Below, in pieces: positions 10,374-21,745 of a stretch of 64,000 bases of DNA (its first letter is position 1; every line of letters starts with the position of its first letter). The position numbers were made by a program, and so were the translations under genes. Source of the DNA: Chelydra serpentina (taxonomy: Eukaryota; Chordata; Testudines; Chelydridae); contig JBAIAC010000042.1 in assembly GCA_037349315.1 (NCBI GenBank), positions 6,944,001-7,008,000 on the forward strand. The letters run 5' to 3'. Below the pieces are notes generated by a model. The model did not search any database, was not told the origin of the DNA, and saw only the letters and a program-made list of their open reading frames with translations.

Positions 10374-11404
10374 GGAACTCACTGCCACAAGGTATTGCTG
10401 CGATAAAGAGCTCAGCAGAGTGAGACATTGGCATGGGTCATGAGTTACATCAGATCAGAGGATGAATTAAACTGCCATGGAGCAGGTCTCCAGCCAACCA
10501 CTCACTCACAGGGAACCTCCATGTCAGGGAGGTTCAATGTAGAATTGTCCATTTGGGGGGGCCTTATCCCTCTCTCTACATCAGCTGGCACTGGTCCCTT
10601 CAGGAGTCACTGCTCTGAGCAGGGCTGTTCCCAAGAGCTTGTGGAAAGTGGCACATTTAGTCCCATAAAACTCTGCCAACTCTCAGGGCTGGATTCAGAC
10701 ACTACAGGGCCATGCATGGGGCTCTGCCCCCTTGACCCTGAGCCCCATGTGGAGCAGCAGTGGCAGAGTAGCCCCTCAAAGATAGGCTGGGACAGTGGCA
10801 TGGGACCCCTGCTCCCTCCCAGAAGAGGCAGCATGTGACCCTCCCCCCACACCTTGGGATCAACAAGGTGCCCACAGAGAGGGAGGGGGCAGTAGTGGTC
10901 CCCCCAATTCTTACCTCCCCAGTCAGAGTGTATCTGATTGGGTGAGGAGATCGGCACTGCTATGCTCTCCTCACCCCCCCCCCACCCCCTGCACACAGAA
11001 CTCCCTGCTGAGACGGGTTGGTGGAGTCTTCCAGACCAGTGGGCTAGGAGATAAACCTGCATGGAGATGCCTGGGGCAGTTACCCTATCCCAGAAGAATT
11101 GTCTCAGGCTCTGCAAACTCAGGCAGATGCTGCTGCACTGGCTACATTTAGAGAACCTCCCCACACCACCTTGAACTACTGTTCTCGGCCGCAGGTATTT
11201 GCCATCTGGCTCCAGCCCCTGTCAGACCTAGGGTACTGGACTCTGTAAATTCCTACATTCCTGTGGACAACAGGCACATTCTGTTTGAAGAAAATGTGAC
11301 AAATATTTGCCCGGATCTATGAAAATCCATTAAAAGCTCAAACAAAACTGAATTTTGGATGAGCTCTAAATGAATGATGCATTATGGATTATTCATCCAG
11401 TCTC
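10374..11404. other. No recognised gene
   Basis: Two long overlapping frames (136 codons plus, 185 codons minus) are GC-composition artefacts with no recognisable domain. No repeat family is recognised. Confidence 0.45.
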
Positions 11405-11535
11405 AGTTATTATCCTCCAGGTTACAGGTGGGGAAAGTGAGGCACAGAGAGTTGAGGTAATTTAGTTGCATAGCTGGGTTTAGATCACAGGAGCTCCAGG
11501 TGTCTTGACCTCCTCTGTCTAGTTCCTGATGCCTG
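11405..11535 (-). mobile_element. MIR-like SINE
   Basis: The plus strand reads ttacaggtggggaaagtgag, gcacagagagttgaggtaat, then agctgggtttagatcacagg and a ccaggtgtcttgac stretch. This is the MIR body in reverse. It is diverged. Confidence 0.6.
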
Positions 11536-11806
11536 GCTGTACTTGTTATCATCTGATGCTGTGATTATCAAGGAAGTCTAAGTACTTAGTCATCCAAGAT
11601 ATACCTGCCTTAATCCCCTAGGCGCCTTTGAAAATCTCAGCCTTTGTATATCTGAAATTCAAGAGAAGCCCAGGCCATGGAAGTTGTCAAGGTAGACACA
11701 AAGCCAAGCTTACCAAGGGGTTTGGGCATCTAAAGAAGCTGATAGATGCGTAGTGGAATTTACAATAGCAGCAAACCAGGGTAGGCTCTTAACTCCCATT
11801 GAACAG

Positions 11807-12995
11807 TGTGACAGGGTGTACCAGGCCCAGAGGCCTTGCTTGAAGCTTCGCAGCCCTACTTCATCCCGCCCTAAGAAAGAGCAGAGGAGGTGAGTCCTGC
11901 AGGCTGCCTAGAGTGGCTGCAGGGAAACAGCCAATCACAGAGGCTGCAGGGAGCAGCCAGTAAGAGCCCAGAAGGCTCCTATAAAAAGGAGCTGCTGGAT
12001 AGAGCAGAGTCAGTGCTGGCTCGAGCCAGAGGAGTTAAGATGGTGCTCCTGGCTGATTGCAGCAGTTCCAGCAGAGTGAAAAGGAGCAGTTGCTGGTGGG
12101 GAGTGAGAAGGAGCCCTTGGCTGGCTGCTGGGACTGAGTTCAAGACTTCAGCCTGAGCTAAGGGTGAAGGAAAGCTGGGTGGGGGCTGTGGGGAAGTGGC
12201 CCAGGGAACAGAAGTGAGCAGTTAAAGAGACACAGCAGGTGGTTGGTCTTTGCAGGGTCCCTGTATTGGGACCTGGTGTAGTGGGTGGGACTGGGTCCCA
12301 ACCACTGGGGATGTGGCTTACTCCCTGAAGAAGGGAGTTGATGCAGGCCTGGAGAGGGACCAATAAACAAGTCAAGAGAAGGGTCAGCAATTATTGAATT
12401 TTGGTATCCCCTGGAAGGGGACTGGACTGACAGTAGAGAGCTGGGATCAGAAAGGGTGAAGAGTCTCCAAGGAGGAAGCCTTCGGGGCGCGGCCCCACAA
12501 CAGGGCCAGGACAGGTTAAAGACGGGGAGGGGAGGGATAGCTCAGTGGTTTGAGCATTGGCCTGCTAAACCCAGGGTTGTGAGTTCAGTCCTGAGGGGGC
12601 CATTTAGGGATCTGGGGCAAAAATTGGGGATTGGTCCTGCTTTGAGCAGGGGGTTGGACTAGATGACCTCCTAAGGTCCCTTCCAACCCTGATATTCTAT
12701 GACTCTATGACTGAGCCCAGGGAGAGCTGCAGGAAACCAATGAGGGTGAGAGTGAGAACAGAGCCCGGGGAGGGCTATAGAGATGTTCCAATGGAGGGGT
12801 ACTATGATAGGCCCCTGTTGGACTAATTAGGATCTGTGTACCATGGAAGGCGTCTGTTTGTTCATGTACAGACTGTGTGTGATGCATTCAGAGGGCTGAG
12901 TCCCTGAAGACCTACCGCAATTGGAGAGAGAGTGCAAGTACACCCACTCAGCCAGCAGGAGGCACTCACGAGAAGTGAGTGGCCACACCATTACA
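11807..12995 (+). mobile_element. Solo LTR, Gypsy-like
   Basis: The segment begins tgtgacagggtgtacc and ends ccattaca, the TG...CA pattern of an LTR. A TATA box (tataaaaa, 11980-11987) and a polyadenylation signal (aataaa, 12362-12367) mark U3-R-U5 order on the plus strand. A tRNA-SINE has inserted at 12529-12710. No internal region follows, so it is a solo LTR. I could not identify a clear target-site duplication. The Gypsy label rests on resemblance to known turtle LTRs and is moderate. Confidence 0.7.
12529..12710 (+). mobile_element. tRNA-derived SINE with CR1-like tail
   Basis: The pol III box A/B-bearing head (ggatagctcagtggtttgag, gggttgtgagttcagtcc) is followed by ggggccatttagggatctgg. 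The tail (ggttggactagatgacctcc ... ttctatga) is the same as the CR1 3' end. This is the turtle pol III SINE type. It lies nested within the LTR at 11807-12995. Confidence 0.92.
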
Positions 12996-13110
12996 AATGG
13001 CAATAGGACTTAACTGTAGGCCTTGCTGGAGCCCTAGGCATAACTAACAGTGTGAACCAAAGGCTGTGAACCAGAGTTGGCCTGGCCTTGGCAAAATAAC
13101 AACACACTAA

Positions 13111-13406
13111 GGGCAGGTCTACACTACCCGCCGAATCAGCGGGTGGCGATCGATCTTTCAGGGATCGATTTTTTGCGTCTAGTGTAGACGCGATAAATCG
13201 ATCCCCGATTGATCTGCCGTTGGCTCCAGTAATCCACCCTGGCAAGAGGCAGATGCGGAGTTGACAGGGGAGCGGCGGCAGTCAACCCTGAGGCGTCTTC
13301 ACGGCACGGTAAGTCGATCGAGGTACATCGACTTCAGCTAAGTTATTCACGTATCTGAAGTTGCATACCTTACATCGACCCCCTCATCCCTAGTGTAGAC
13401 CTGGCC
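13111..13406. mobile_element. Harbinger-type MITE, copy 1
   Basis: The ends gggcaggtctacacta and tagtgtagacctggcc form inverted repeats flanked by TAA (13108-13110) and TGA (13407-13409), close to the 3-bp TWA target typical of PIF/Harbinger. It contains two hairpins conserved in the copies at 25963, 35714 and 51527. It is non-coding. Confidence 0.85.
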
Positions 13407-13451
13407 TGAGTATTGGCTAACCAAGTAAGCACATTCCTGACCAGAGAGGAT

Positions 13452-15509
13452 GGTACAAGAACATGACGGGGAAAGGAGTCCAGGAGAGATGGCTGTATTT
13501 TAAAGAATCCTTATTCAGGTTGCAGGAACAAACCACCCCGATGTGTAGAAAGAATAGTAAATGTAGCAGGTGACCAGCTTGGCTTAACAGTGAAATCCTT
13601 GCTGATCTTAAACACAAGAAGTGGAAGCTTGGACAAATGACCAGGGAAGTGTATAAAAATATTGCTCAGGCATGCAGAAGTGAAATCAGGAAGGCGAAAT
13701 CACAATTGGAGTTGCAACTAGCAAGGGATGTTAAGAGTAACAAGAAGGATTTCTACAGGTATGTTAGCAACAAGAAGGTGGTCAGGGAAAGTGTGGGCCC
13801 GTTACTGAATGGGGGAGGCAACCTAGCGTGGAAAAAGCTAATATACTCAATGCTTTTTTTTTTTGCCTCTGTCTTCATGAACAAGGTCAGCTCCCAGACT
13901 GCTGCAAGGTATGGGGAGGTGGTGACCAGCCCTCTGTGGAAAAAGAAGTAGTTCGGGACTATTTAGAAAAGCTGGACGAGCACAAGTCCATGGGGCCGGA
14001 TGCACTGCATCCGAGGGTGCTAAAGGAGTTGGCCGATGTGATTGCAGAGCCATTGGCCATTATCTCTGAAAAATCATGGCAATCGGGAGAGGTCCCAGAT
14101 GACTGGAAAAAAGCTAATGTAGTGCCCATCTTTAAAAAAAGGAAGAAGGAAGATCTGGGGAACTACAGGCCAGTCAGTCTCACCTCAGTCCCTGGACAAA
14201 TCATGGAACAGGTCCTCAAGGAATCAATTCTGAACCACTTAAAGGAGAGGAAAATGATCAGGAATGGTCAGCATGGATTCACCAAGGGCAAATTATGCCT
14301 GACTATCCTAATTGCCTTCTATGATGAGATAACTGGCTTTGTGGATGAGGGGAAAGCAGCAAATGTGTTATTCATTGACTTTAGCAAAGCTTTTGATACA
14401 GTATCCCACAATATTCTTGCCAACAAGTTAAAGAAGTATGGGCTGGATGAATGGATTGTAAGGTGGATAGAAAGCTGGCTAGATCATCAGGCTCAATGGG
14501 TAGTGATCAATGGCTCCATGTCTAGTTAGCAGCCGGTATTAAGCGGAGTGACCCAAGGGTTTGTTCTGGGGCTGGTTTTATTCAATATCTTCATTAATGA
14601 TGTGGAGGATGGCGTGGATTGCACCCTCAGCAAGTTTGCAGATGATACTAAACCGGGAGGAGTGGTAGATACGTTGGAGGGTAGCGATAGAATACATAGG
14701 GACCTAGACAAATTAGAGGATTGGGCCAATCTGATGAGGTTCAACAAGGACAAGTGCAAAGTCCTGCACTTAGGACGGAAGAATCCCATGAACTGCTACA
14801 GACTAGGGACCGAATGGCTGGGCAGCAGTTCTGCAGAAAAGGAACTAGTGGTTACAGTGGACGAGAAGCTAGATATGAGTCAACGATGTGCCCTTGTTGT
14901 AAGAAGGCTAACAGCATTTTGGGCTGTATAAGTAGGAGCATTGCCGTCAAATAGAGGGACTTCATCATTCCCCTCTATTCGGCATTGATGAGGCCATATT
15001 TGGAGTACTGTGTCCAGTTTTTGGTCCTACACTACAAGAAGGATGCGGAAAAATTGGAAAGAGTCCAGCGGAGGGCAATGAAAATGATTAGGGGGCTGGT
15101 GCACATGACGTATGAGGAGAGGCTGAGAGAACTGGGATTGTTTAGTCTGCAGAAGAGAAGAATGTGGGGTAATTTGATAGCTGCTTTCAACTACTTGAAA
15201 GGGGGTTCCAAAGAAGATGGATCTAGACTGTTCTCAGTGGTACCAGATAACAGAACAAGGAGTAATGGTCTCAAGTTGCAGAGGGGGAGGTTTAGGTTGG
15301 ATATTAGAAAAAACGTTTTCACTAGTAGGGTGGTGAAGCACTGGAATGGGTTACCTAGGAAGGTGGTGGAATCTCCTTCCTTAGAGGTTTTTAATGTCAG
15401 GCTTGACAAAGCCCTGGCTGGGATGATTTAGTTGGGGTTGGTCCTGCTTTGAGCAGGGGGTTGGACTAGATGACCTCCTGAGGTCCCTTCCAATCCTGAT
15501 ATTCTATGA
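13452..15509 (+). mobile_element. CR1 LINE, 5'-truncated, broken ORF2
   Basis: Reverse transcriptase blocks are readable across three frames: NYRPVSLTSVPG, HGFTKGKLC, LFIDFSKAFDTVSH (motif A Asp), FADDTK (motif C Asp pair) and the [18 protein letters not shown]-terminal block. Frameshifts near 13830-13950, a TAG at 14527, and a frame change near 14935 inactivate it. The endonuclease domain is missing. The 3' end matches the SINE tail. It is very similar to the CR1 at 55797-58886. Confidence 0.95.
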
Positions 15510-15909
15510 ACTTAGATACCACCTCACATGTTTCATGACATCTGCTTGTTACCCTCCCTACTCTGCTGAGAGAGACCTAAAGAGGCAGGGCAGAGTCCTC
15601 CTTAGTCATTGTCAGACAGCCCCTCCCTGAGTACCTCTCCCTTGCCATCACTGCCACATTTCCACACTCACATTTCTGCTCCCTTTCCACCCAGTGGTCA
15701 GTTCAGATCATAACTTCTTTGCAGGTGTAATTCCAGTGTCAGACATTAGGTTTGCTGCATGGGCAATTTCATCTCCTCTGGGTGTGTGCAGGCTGTCATT
15801 CATGAGACAGCCCTGCCTCTCCCTAAGGTATGCCCGCCATCTGTATAGTATGTGTGTGACCCACAGTCTTTCTCTTCACAGTACCCCCAAGGGGTGGGGG
15901 AACATCTGT
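15510..15909. other. No recognised feature
   Basis: C/T-rich unique-looking DNA. No coding region or repeat family is recognised. Confidence 0.45.
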
Positions 15910-16045
15910 TATCTCCTTTATACAGCTGGGGAACTGAGGCCCAGAGATCGCTTTGGTCAAACAGGCAGTCTTTGGTGGAGGTGGGACTGGAACACAGGGC
16001 TCCCAAGGGCTGGAATAACTCCCTAAACACTACACCATCCATCCA
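15910..16045 (-). mobile_element. MIR-like SINE
   Basis: The plus strand shows atacagctggggaactgagg, cccagagatcgctttggtca, then ggtgggactggaacacaggg and a cactacaccatcc head complement. This is MIR in reverse orientation. Confidence 0.6.
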
Positions 16046-16312
16046 CCCTTCCCCCTACATGCCTTCCAGCTTCTTACTAGTCCCCACAACTCCTTCCTTC
16101 AATTTAGCCCCTCGCTAGTTTTGTCTTTCTATTTAGCCACTCTCTGATAACACATCCTCTCAGCCACAGTAACGTTCAGCAAGCCTGTTGCAAATCGATA
16201 TGCATAGTTGTACTATTATCTGCAAGTACTGCAGCTCACCCCCACCCCCAGGACCTGGGATAGAACCCAGGAGTCCTGACTCCCAACATTCCTCTGATGT
16301 CTAGCAAATAGT

Positions 16313-16377
16313 TACAAAGAGTTCTTGTCGCTCTAGCAGATCCAGACTGACACGGCCACCCCTCTGATACCTAGCAA
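16313..16377 (+). mobile_element. Penelope-like element tail fragment
   Basis: The fragment agatccagactgacacggcc, acccctctgatacc matches the extreme 3' end of the element at 7632-8665. Only about 60 bp is present. Confidence 0.7.
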
Positions 16378-16639
16378 ATAGTTGTGTAATCCACTGGCAG
16401 AATGTGTCTCCTCCCTTTCTAGTGGTTTACATCTCTGAACTTTCAGACCTGTGCATGTGAGAGAAGGGACCGAAAAGGGGAACATCTCTGTGTTGTTGGT
16501 TGTCATATTTCCTCACTGTGGGAATCAAATTGCCACAGTGGCATATTTGGCTTAATTACAAAGCAGGTTTCATAGTTAAAATGTTTCCATCAGCTTTTAT
16601 TTGTGCTTTCCTGTGTCCATCCCTGCCGCCACCAAGACT

Positions 16640-16745
16640 GGGGGTCTCAAAAGAGCCTAAAGGAGTTAGGCATCCAGATTCAATTTACTTTTCATGGTGG
16701 TTAAGTGCCTAATTCCTTGAGGCTGATTGGAAAATCCTGATTGAA
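16640..16745. repeat. Module D repeat (aagagcctaaaggagttagg)
   Basis: A self-complementary pair: caaaagagcctaaaggagtt, then about 55 bp further ctaattccttgaggctgatt before ggaaaatcc. The same pattern recurs near 11620, 29970, 30345 and 61990-62215. The family is unknown to me. Confidence 0.45.
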
Positions 16746-17088
16746 ATGTCTACTTGGTCCAGAGTTTGCAAATTAGACAATATTTCACAGGAATCTTACT
16801 GTCCAATTATTATGACCCCCACTTTGAGAGCCCAGCCCATCATACTTCACCAATGTGGACAACCCTTACTGGGGCATGTTGTCTCACGGAAGGGGACGGA
16901 ACTGCTCACATAAGAATGGATTATTCATTTGCTTTGGGATAGCAGGATCAGGTCCTTGCTAGGTACAGCAGGACCTCTCAGTCATGCAACTCAGTCATCC
17001 CACAGAGAGGAGAGAACTTCTTTGAGCTAAGCAGGCTGATTGCATCAGGACTGGTTTTTGTGCTGTCTGTGTTGCAAACAGCAGGAAG

Positions 17089-17459
17089 CAGAGCCGTAAC
17101 TAGGAATTTCTGCGCCCGAGGCAAGGGCGCAGAAATTCCTAGTCCTCCCCTCTGCCGAATTGCCGCCGAAGCCGGGGGGACCGGCGGACCTCCCACAGGC
17201 AAGTGGAAGTGGTTTTGGTGGAGAGTATTATTAGCAGCACTTCCGCCCTGCTGCCGAAGCTGCATCCGCTTACCTGCGGGAGTTCCGCCGGTGCCACGGC
17301 TTTGGCGGCAATTTGGTGGAGGGGGCGTTCTGCACACAGACCGGCGGACCTCCCGCAGGTGAGCTGGGGCGGCTTCGGCGGCAGGGGGAGGAGGGCACCC
17401 CTGGCAGCAGTGCGCCCTGAGGCGAGTGCCTCAGTGGCCTCATCCTCGTTACGGCCCTG
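17089..17459 (+). mobile_element. hAT-type MITE with hairpin head
   Basis: This 371-bp GC-rich element has ends cagagccgtaac and gttacggccctg. The flanking 8-bp target-site duplications are gcaggaag (17081-17088) and gcaggaac (17460-17467), with one mismatch. Ten bp inside the left end is a perfect 19-bp inverted repeat (17099-17117 with 17125-17143) with a 7-nt loop. Overlapping frames of up to 135 codons are GC artefacts. Confidence 0.9.
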
Positions 17460-17594
17460 GCAGGAACTCCCCAGAGTCAGCCGATGGAAACCCCCCCTCA
17501 GAAGTGGCATCAGGGGAGACACAACCTTCTCCTGCAAAGGATACAAATATGAAGCTGAAGGTAGGTGAAGAAGGAATAAGTTCTAATTGCATCA

Positions 17595-17804
17595 AGGCAG
17601 ATTTAGGTTAGATATTAGGAAAAGCTTTCTAACTCTAAGGGTAGTTAAGCACTTAAACAGGTTACGAAGAGAGGTTCTGGAATCCTCATTTTCAGAGATT
17701 TTTAAGAATAGGTTAGGGATGATCTAGGTTTACTTGGTCCTGCTTCAGCATTGGGGGCTGGACTAGATGACCTCTTGAGGTCCCTTCCAGCCCTACATTT
17801 CAAT
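17595..17804 (+). mobile_element. CR1 LINE 3' end
   Basis: The blocks ggcagatttaggttagatat, ggactagatgacctcttgag and gtcccttccagccctacatt identify the CR1 C-terminal coding and 3' UTR end. It is 5'-truncated. Confidence 0.85.
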
Positions 17805-18042
17805 GAGGAGGTAACCACACCCCATCAACAGAGGTAAGAGAACATGGTCCAAGTAAGATCTTGGCACCTGCTCATCCCATCAGGGGGACCAAGGTCTCTT
17901 TACGGGGAGAACCAAATTTCTGGGGAGAAATGGAAGAGAAGAACCTGAATCCTGGTCACCAAATCCAGAGAGATCCAAGCTAGACTGGAGGCTGAATATC
18001 CTGTGGTTGAAGGTGAGTGTTATCCCTCATACTGCTGCTGCC

Positions 18043-18166
18043 TAGGGTGACCAGATGTCCCGATTTTATAGAGACAGTCCCAATTTTTGGGTCTTTTTCT
18101 TATATTGGCTCCTATTACCTCCCACCCCCTGTCCCGATTTTTCACACTTGCTGTCTGGGCACCCTA
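18043..18166. mobile_element. hAT-type MITE, TAGGGTGACC ends
   Basis: This 124-bp element starts tagggtgaccag and ends tctgggcaccctacc-side at 18166. Perfect 8-bp target-site duplications, ctgctgcc, lie at 18035-18042 and 18167-18174. The body contains the repeated words tcccgattttatag and tgtcccgatttttcac. A shorter relative is at 27266-27357. Confidence 0.92.
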
Positions 18167-18269
18167 CTGCTGCCACACACTAAGATAGAGCCTGCCATGC
18201 AGTGCTGGCAAACAGCTGTGGAATCAGTGGTGATTCAGTCTTGCCTTCCCCCAGAGATGCCAGTCAGTG

Positions 18270-18375
18270 TTAATATTACCGTGTAACTGATGGGGGGACT
18301 GAGGCAGAGAGAGGGGAAATGTCTTCCCATTGCTCACCATCATTGGCGGAACCTGGAACAGAATTCTAGAATCTA
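18270..18375 (-). mobile_element. Possible MIR-like SINE fragment
   Basis: The words gggactgaggcagagagagg and tggcggaacctggaacagaa resemble a diverged reverse MIR body. The head is not visible. Confidence 0.4.
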
Positions 18376-18701
18376 GAGACAAGAAAGGAAAACTCTGTCC
18401 CCTCCAGCCCATCTCTCTGTCAGGACTGGCCCCAATAGTACATTTATTAGTGTCTGCTCCATTTTACTTTTAAATAACCCAATCAATGAAGAACAAAGGG
18501 ATTTCCAGACTGGACCAGATCCAGGTCCATTTAGCCCAGTCTCCTGTCTCTGACAGTGGCAGCCCCAGAGACAGCAGAGGAATGTGTAATAATGCTGCGG
18601 TAACACTTGTGAAATGATGTGCCTCCCACATCAGATCTCATCCTGATCTCTAATAGTTAGAGATGGGCTTAAGCCCTTAACTCCAAGGTGTAAGATCCCT
18701 T

Positions 18702-18884
18702 AGAATCATAGAGTATCCGGGTTGGAAGGGACCTTAGTAGGTCATCTAGTCCAACCCCCTGCTCAAAGCAGGACCAATTCCCAATTTTTGCCCCAGATCC
18801 CCAAATGGCCCCCTCAAGGATTGAACTCACAACCCTGGGTTTAGCAGGCCAATGCTCAAACCACTGAACTATTCTTCCCACCCC
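18702..18884 (-). mobile_element. tRNA-derived SINE with CR1-like tail
   Basis: This is a full-length reverse copy: agaatcatagagt tail, gtcatctagtccaacccc, then ggattgaactcacaaccctg (box B complement) and aaaccactgaactatt (box A complement). Confidence 0.9.
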
Positions 18885-18914
18885 ATCCCTTCTAGAACTG
18901 TTGTTAAACTGTCG

Positions 18915-19275
18915 ATAGAATCATAGAAATGTAGGGCTGCAAGGGACCTTGAGAGGTCATCTAGTCCATCCTCCAGTGCTGAGTCACGACCAACTATACC
19001 TAGACCATCCCTGGCAGGTGTTTGTCCAAGCTAGTCTAAAAACTTCCAGTGACGGGGATTCCACAGCTCACCTTGGTAACTTGTTCCAATGTTGAACTAG
19101 CCTTATAAATAGGTTTTCGTTCCCAAATATCTAACCTAAATCTCTCTTGCTGCAGAGTAAGCTCTGACTTCTTACCCTACCTTCAGTGGGTGTGGAGAAC
19201 AATTGATCACCATCCTCTTCATAACAGCCCTTGACATATTTGAAGACTGTCAGATCCCCGACAGTCTTCTTTTTT
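18915..19275 (-). mobile_element. CR1 LINE 3' UTR region
   Basis: It begins with the reversed CR1 terminus (agaatcatagaaatgtaggg) and continues with gaccatccctggcaggtgtt, aatatctaacctaaatctct and caattgatcaccatcctctt. These are typical of the CR1 3' region. It is truncated and diverged. Confidence 0.8.
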
Positions 19276-20740
19276 CAATACAAAAAAACCATTCCTGTTT
19301 TTGTCATATAACAGTCAAGTTCATTTTTTAATCTTGTTAAGTTGTTGGCCCAAACAACTTCCTGTGACAATGAGTTCTAATTACTGGCTTCCAAGCAAGG
19401 CAGTTTCACAGTCAGCCTGATACTTCTCGCTGTCAGGATATATTACCTACTATTCACCTGAAATTTTCCCTTCTTTATTTCCTCCCTTCACTTTGAGATT
19501 TGCTTTGTTAATCATTTGTCCACTAATTCCTATTTACATTTTCCAATGTTTTTAGGCTGTTTTCTCTCTCACTGCTTACTTGTCATTAGAACTGGTTGAA
19601 AAAATGTTGATATTTGAAAGTGATTTCCATTTATCAGGAAGAAATTTACATTTTTCCAAACTTCTGATGATTTTTTAAAAAATGAACATTTAAACTTTTT
19701 GTTTTTTCCCCTCTTTTTTTTTCCTGTTTACCACTGGGTGCAATAAAATGAATAGTGACATTTCCCCCCAATCATCCCCTGCTTTTATCCTTTTTTTTTT
19801 CTTTTTGCCATGCAATACATTTAAAAAGAAATGCTCAAATTTTTAAAAATTACCAAATGGCAAAGTATCAGACTTCCATTTTTCCTTTTAACTCTCAGTA
19901 ACTTTTTCAAAGTTGTGGAAGTTCAGAGTCGGAAATGGGAAAAAAACGGTAAAAAGGAATTGTGAACAAAAAATAAAATACCTCCGACATGATGGATGGC
20001 ATATTTTCTGAATCATGTGAGTTTATACTTCTTATAAATGTACAGCTTTGCTAGTGTAGATGACAAGGGGATTTTTGATCATTCAATTTTCAGAATGTCG
20101 CTAAGCAGTTTGAATCAACAATATTCCTTAGTAGAGAAATCCAAAAGTTAATATGTGATGATCACATAGCAGCATAAACACTGATCTACATGGTACAGCA
20201 TAAATGAAATCAAACAATGACCACCTAAAAAGGCTTAGGAGGTGAGAGCTCGGACTGACATAACCACATTCATGGAGCGTTGGTTTCTGTTGGGGACAAA
20301 GGAAGCTTCTGAAGTCCAAACCAAGCCGATTCTCAGCCAGCAAAATTGTGGGGTGTTTTACCAGCCCAAACAAGTCTGTTTGAATTCAGGGAATCCAGTG
20401 CCTACACCTTCATTTGCCAGACTCCTCCTGGTGACCTGGTTTCCTCACTGCACACCACTAGTGTCAGCTCTTTGGAGCAGAATCAAGGGAGCAAGGCTTA
20501 GTCTGCTGTTAGTCAGATAAATTAGGGTCTTTACACAAATCTGGGCTTGCTTTAGCAGCACCTTTGTGTGTCAGTTTTTCTCACTCTCAGATTCATCAGC
20601 CTCCATTGTCTCACTCCCAGCCAATCAGCCTATGTGCACAGCCCAGTATTTGGGCGGGAGACAGGAAGGAGAGGGAGCATTTGAGCATGAATGCTTTTAA
20701 ATTGATAATGTGATATTGAATTTAACAAATGCCATTCTTG
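19276..20740. other. A/T-rich intergenic DNA upstream of the OR11A-like gene
   Basis: Long A and T runs at 19600-19980 resemble other gaaattttt-rich stretches of the window (4580-4760, 42290-42480, 48500-48850, 62290-62530). No gene is seen. A regulatory role upstream of the OR cannot be judged from sequence. Confidence 0.45.
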
Positions 20741-20770
20741 TTGTATTGTAGAGTTTGGTTAATTTCCCCC

Positions 20771-21745
20771 ATGGCAGACACAGAACAGGGAAATCAAACC
20801 TCCCTCACAGAATTCATCCTCCTGGGATTTGGGACTATCCCCAAACTGCAGATCCTTCTCTTCCTGCTGTTTCTAGTGATCTACATTGTGACCATGGCCG
20901 GGAACATCCTCATGGTTCTCCTAGTTGTGACTGATCAGAACCTTCACACCCCCATGTACTTCTTCCTGGGGAACTTGTCCTGCTTGGAGACCTACTACAC
21001 CTCCACAGTCCTGCCCAGGATGCTGGCCAGTTTGCTGACCGGGGATAGAACCATTTCTATTGGTGGCTGCATCACACAATTTTACTTTGTTGGTTTCTTT
21101 GCAGCCACGGAGTGTTGTCTCCTAGCAGCGATGTCTTATGATCGGTATCTAGCGATATGCAAACCACTGCATTATGCAACCATTATGAATGGCAGTTTCT
21201 GCCTCCAGCTAGCAGCTGGGTCTTGGATAAATGGATTTGTAGGTATTATCATAATAGTTTATTTTATGTTACAGTTAACTTTCTGTGGTCCCAATGAAAT
21301 TGATCATTTTGTCTGTGAATCTACACAAATAATAAATCTCTACTGCAGTGACATCTACCAGGTGGAGCTTGTAATCACCATTGTGGCTGCTTTAATTACA
21401 CTGCCCTCATTTGCTTTAACAGTGACATCCTACGTTTGTATTATCTCCGCCATCCTGCAAATCCCTTCCACCACCGGGAGGCAAAAGGCATTTTCTACCT
21501 GCTCCTCTCACCTCATCGTGGTGACAATGTTCTATGGGACACTGATCATTCTGTATCTACTACCAAAAACCAACACACTCAAAGACCTCAACAAAGTGTT
21601 CTCTGTCTTCTACACAATTCTGACTCCTATGGCCAATCCCTTCATATACAGCCTGAGAAACAAAGAGGTGAAAGAGGCTTTGAGAAAAATTGTCAGTAAA
21701 TGTGTAGATTTTACAGGAATTCAGAAATGCTACTGTATTTTTTGA
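20771..21745 (+). CDS. Olfactory receptor, OR11A/OR6-like (class II), intact
   Basis: A predicted odorant receptor of 324 residues from the Met of MADTEQGNQTSLTEFILLGF. The ATG sits in ccccccATGG-like context. A Met 14 codons upstream is also in frame, but the OR N-terminus begins here, and an AG at 20750-20751 (tattgtag) could be a splice acceptor between them. Landmarks: glycosylation site NQT, TPMYFFLGNLSCLETYYTS at TM2, [15 protein letters not shown] after TM3, LTFCGPNEIDHF in the second extracellular loop, SYVCIISAILQI at TM5, [20 protein letters not shown] at TM6, and [17 protein letters not shown] at TM7. The MAYDRY motif is MSYDRY, a common variant. The reading frame is intact. Assignment near OR11A1/OR6 is by recognition only. 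Confidence 0.96.
   Translation: MADTEQGNQTSLTEFILLGFGTIPKLQILLFLLFLVIYIVTMAGNILMVLLVVTDQNLHTPMYFFLGNLSCLETYYTSTVLPRMLASLLTGDRTISIGGCITQFYFVGFFAATECCLLAAMSYDRYLAICKPLHYATIMNGSFCLQLAAGSWINGFVGIIIIVYFMLQLTFCGPNEIDHFVCESTQIINLYCSDIYQVELVITIVAALITLPSFALTVTSYVCIISAILQIPSTTGRQKAFSTCSSHLIVVTMFYGTLIILYLLPKTNTLKDLNKVFSVFYTILTPMANPFIYSLRNKEVKEALRKIVSKCVDFTGIQKCYCIF

Noticed and set aside
10607..11164. 185-codon minus-strand open frame
   Set aside because: No recognisable domain; it overlaps a 136-codon frame on the other strand and is explained by base composition.
11807..12995. A 4-6 bp target-site duplication around the solo LTR
   Set aside because: The flanks (..gaacag and aatggc..) do not match, so no duplication is claimed.
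17139..17568. Overlapping 119-135 codon frames on both strands
   Set aside because: They fall inside a GC-rich hAT MITE and have no protein-family features.
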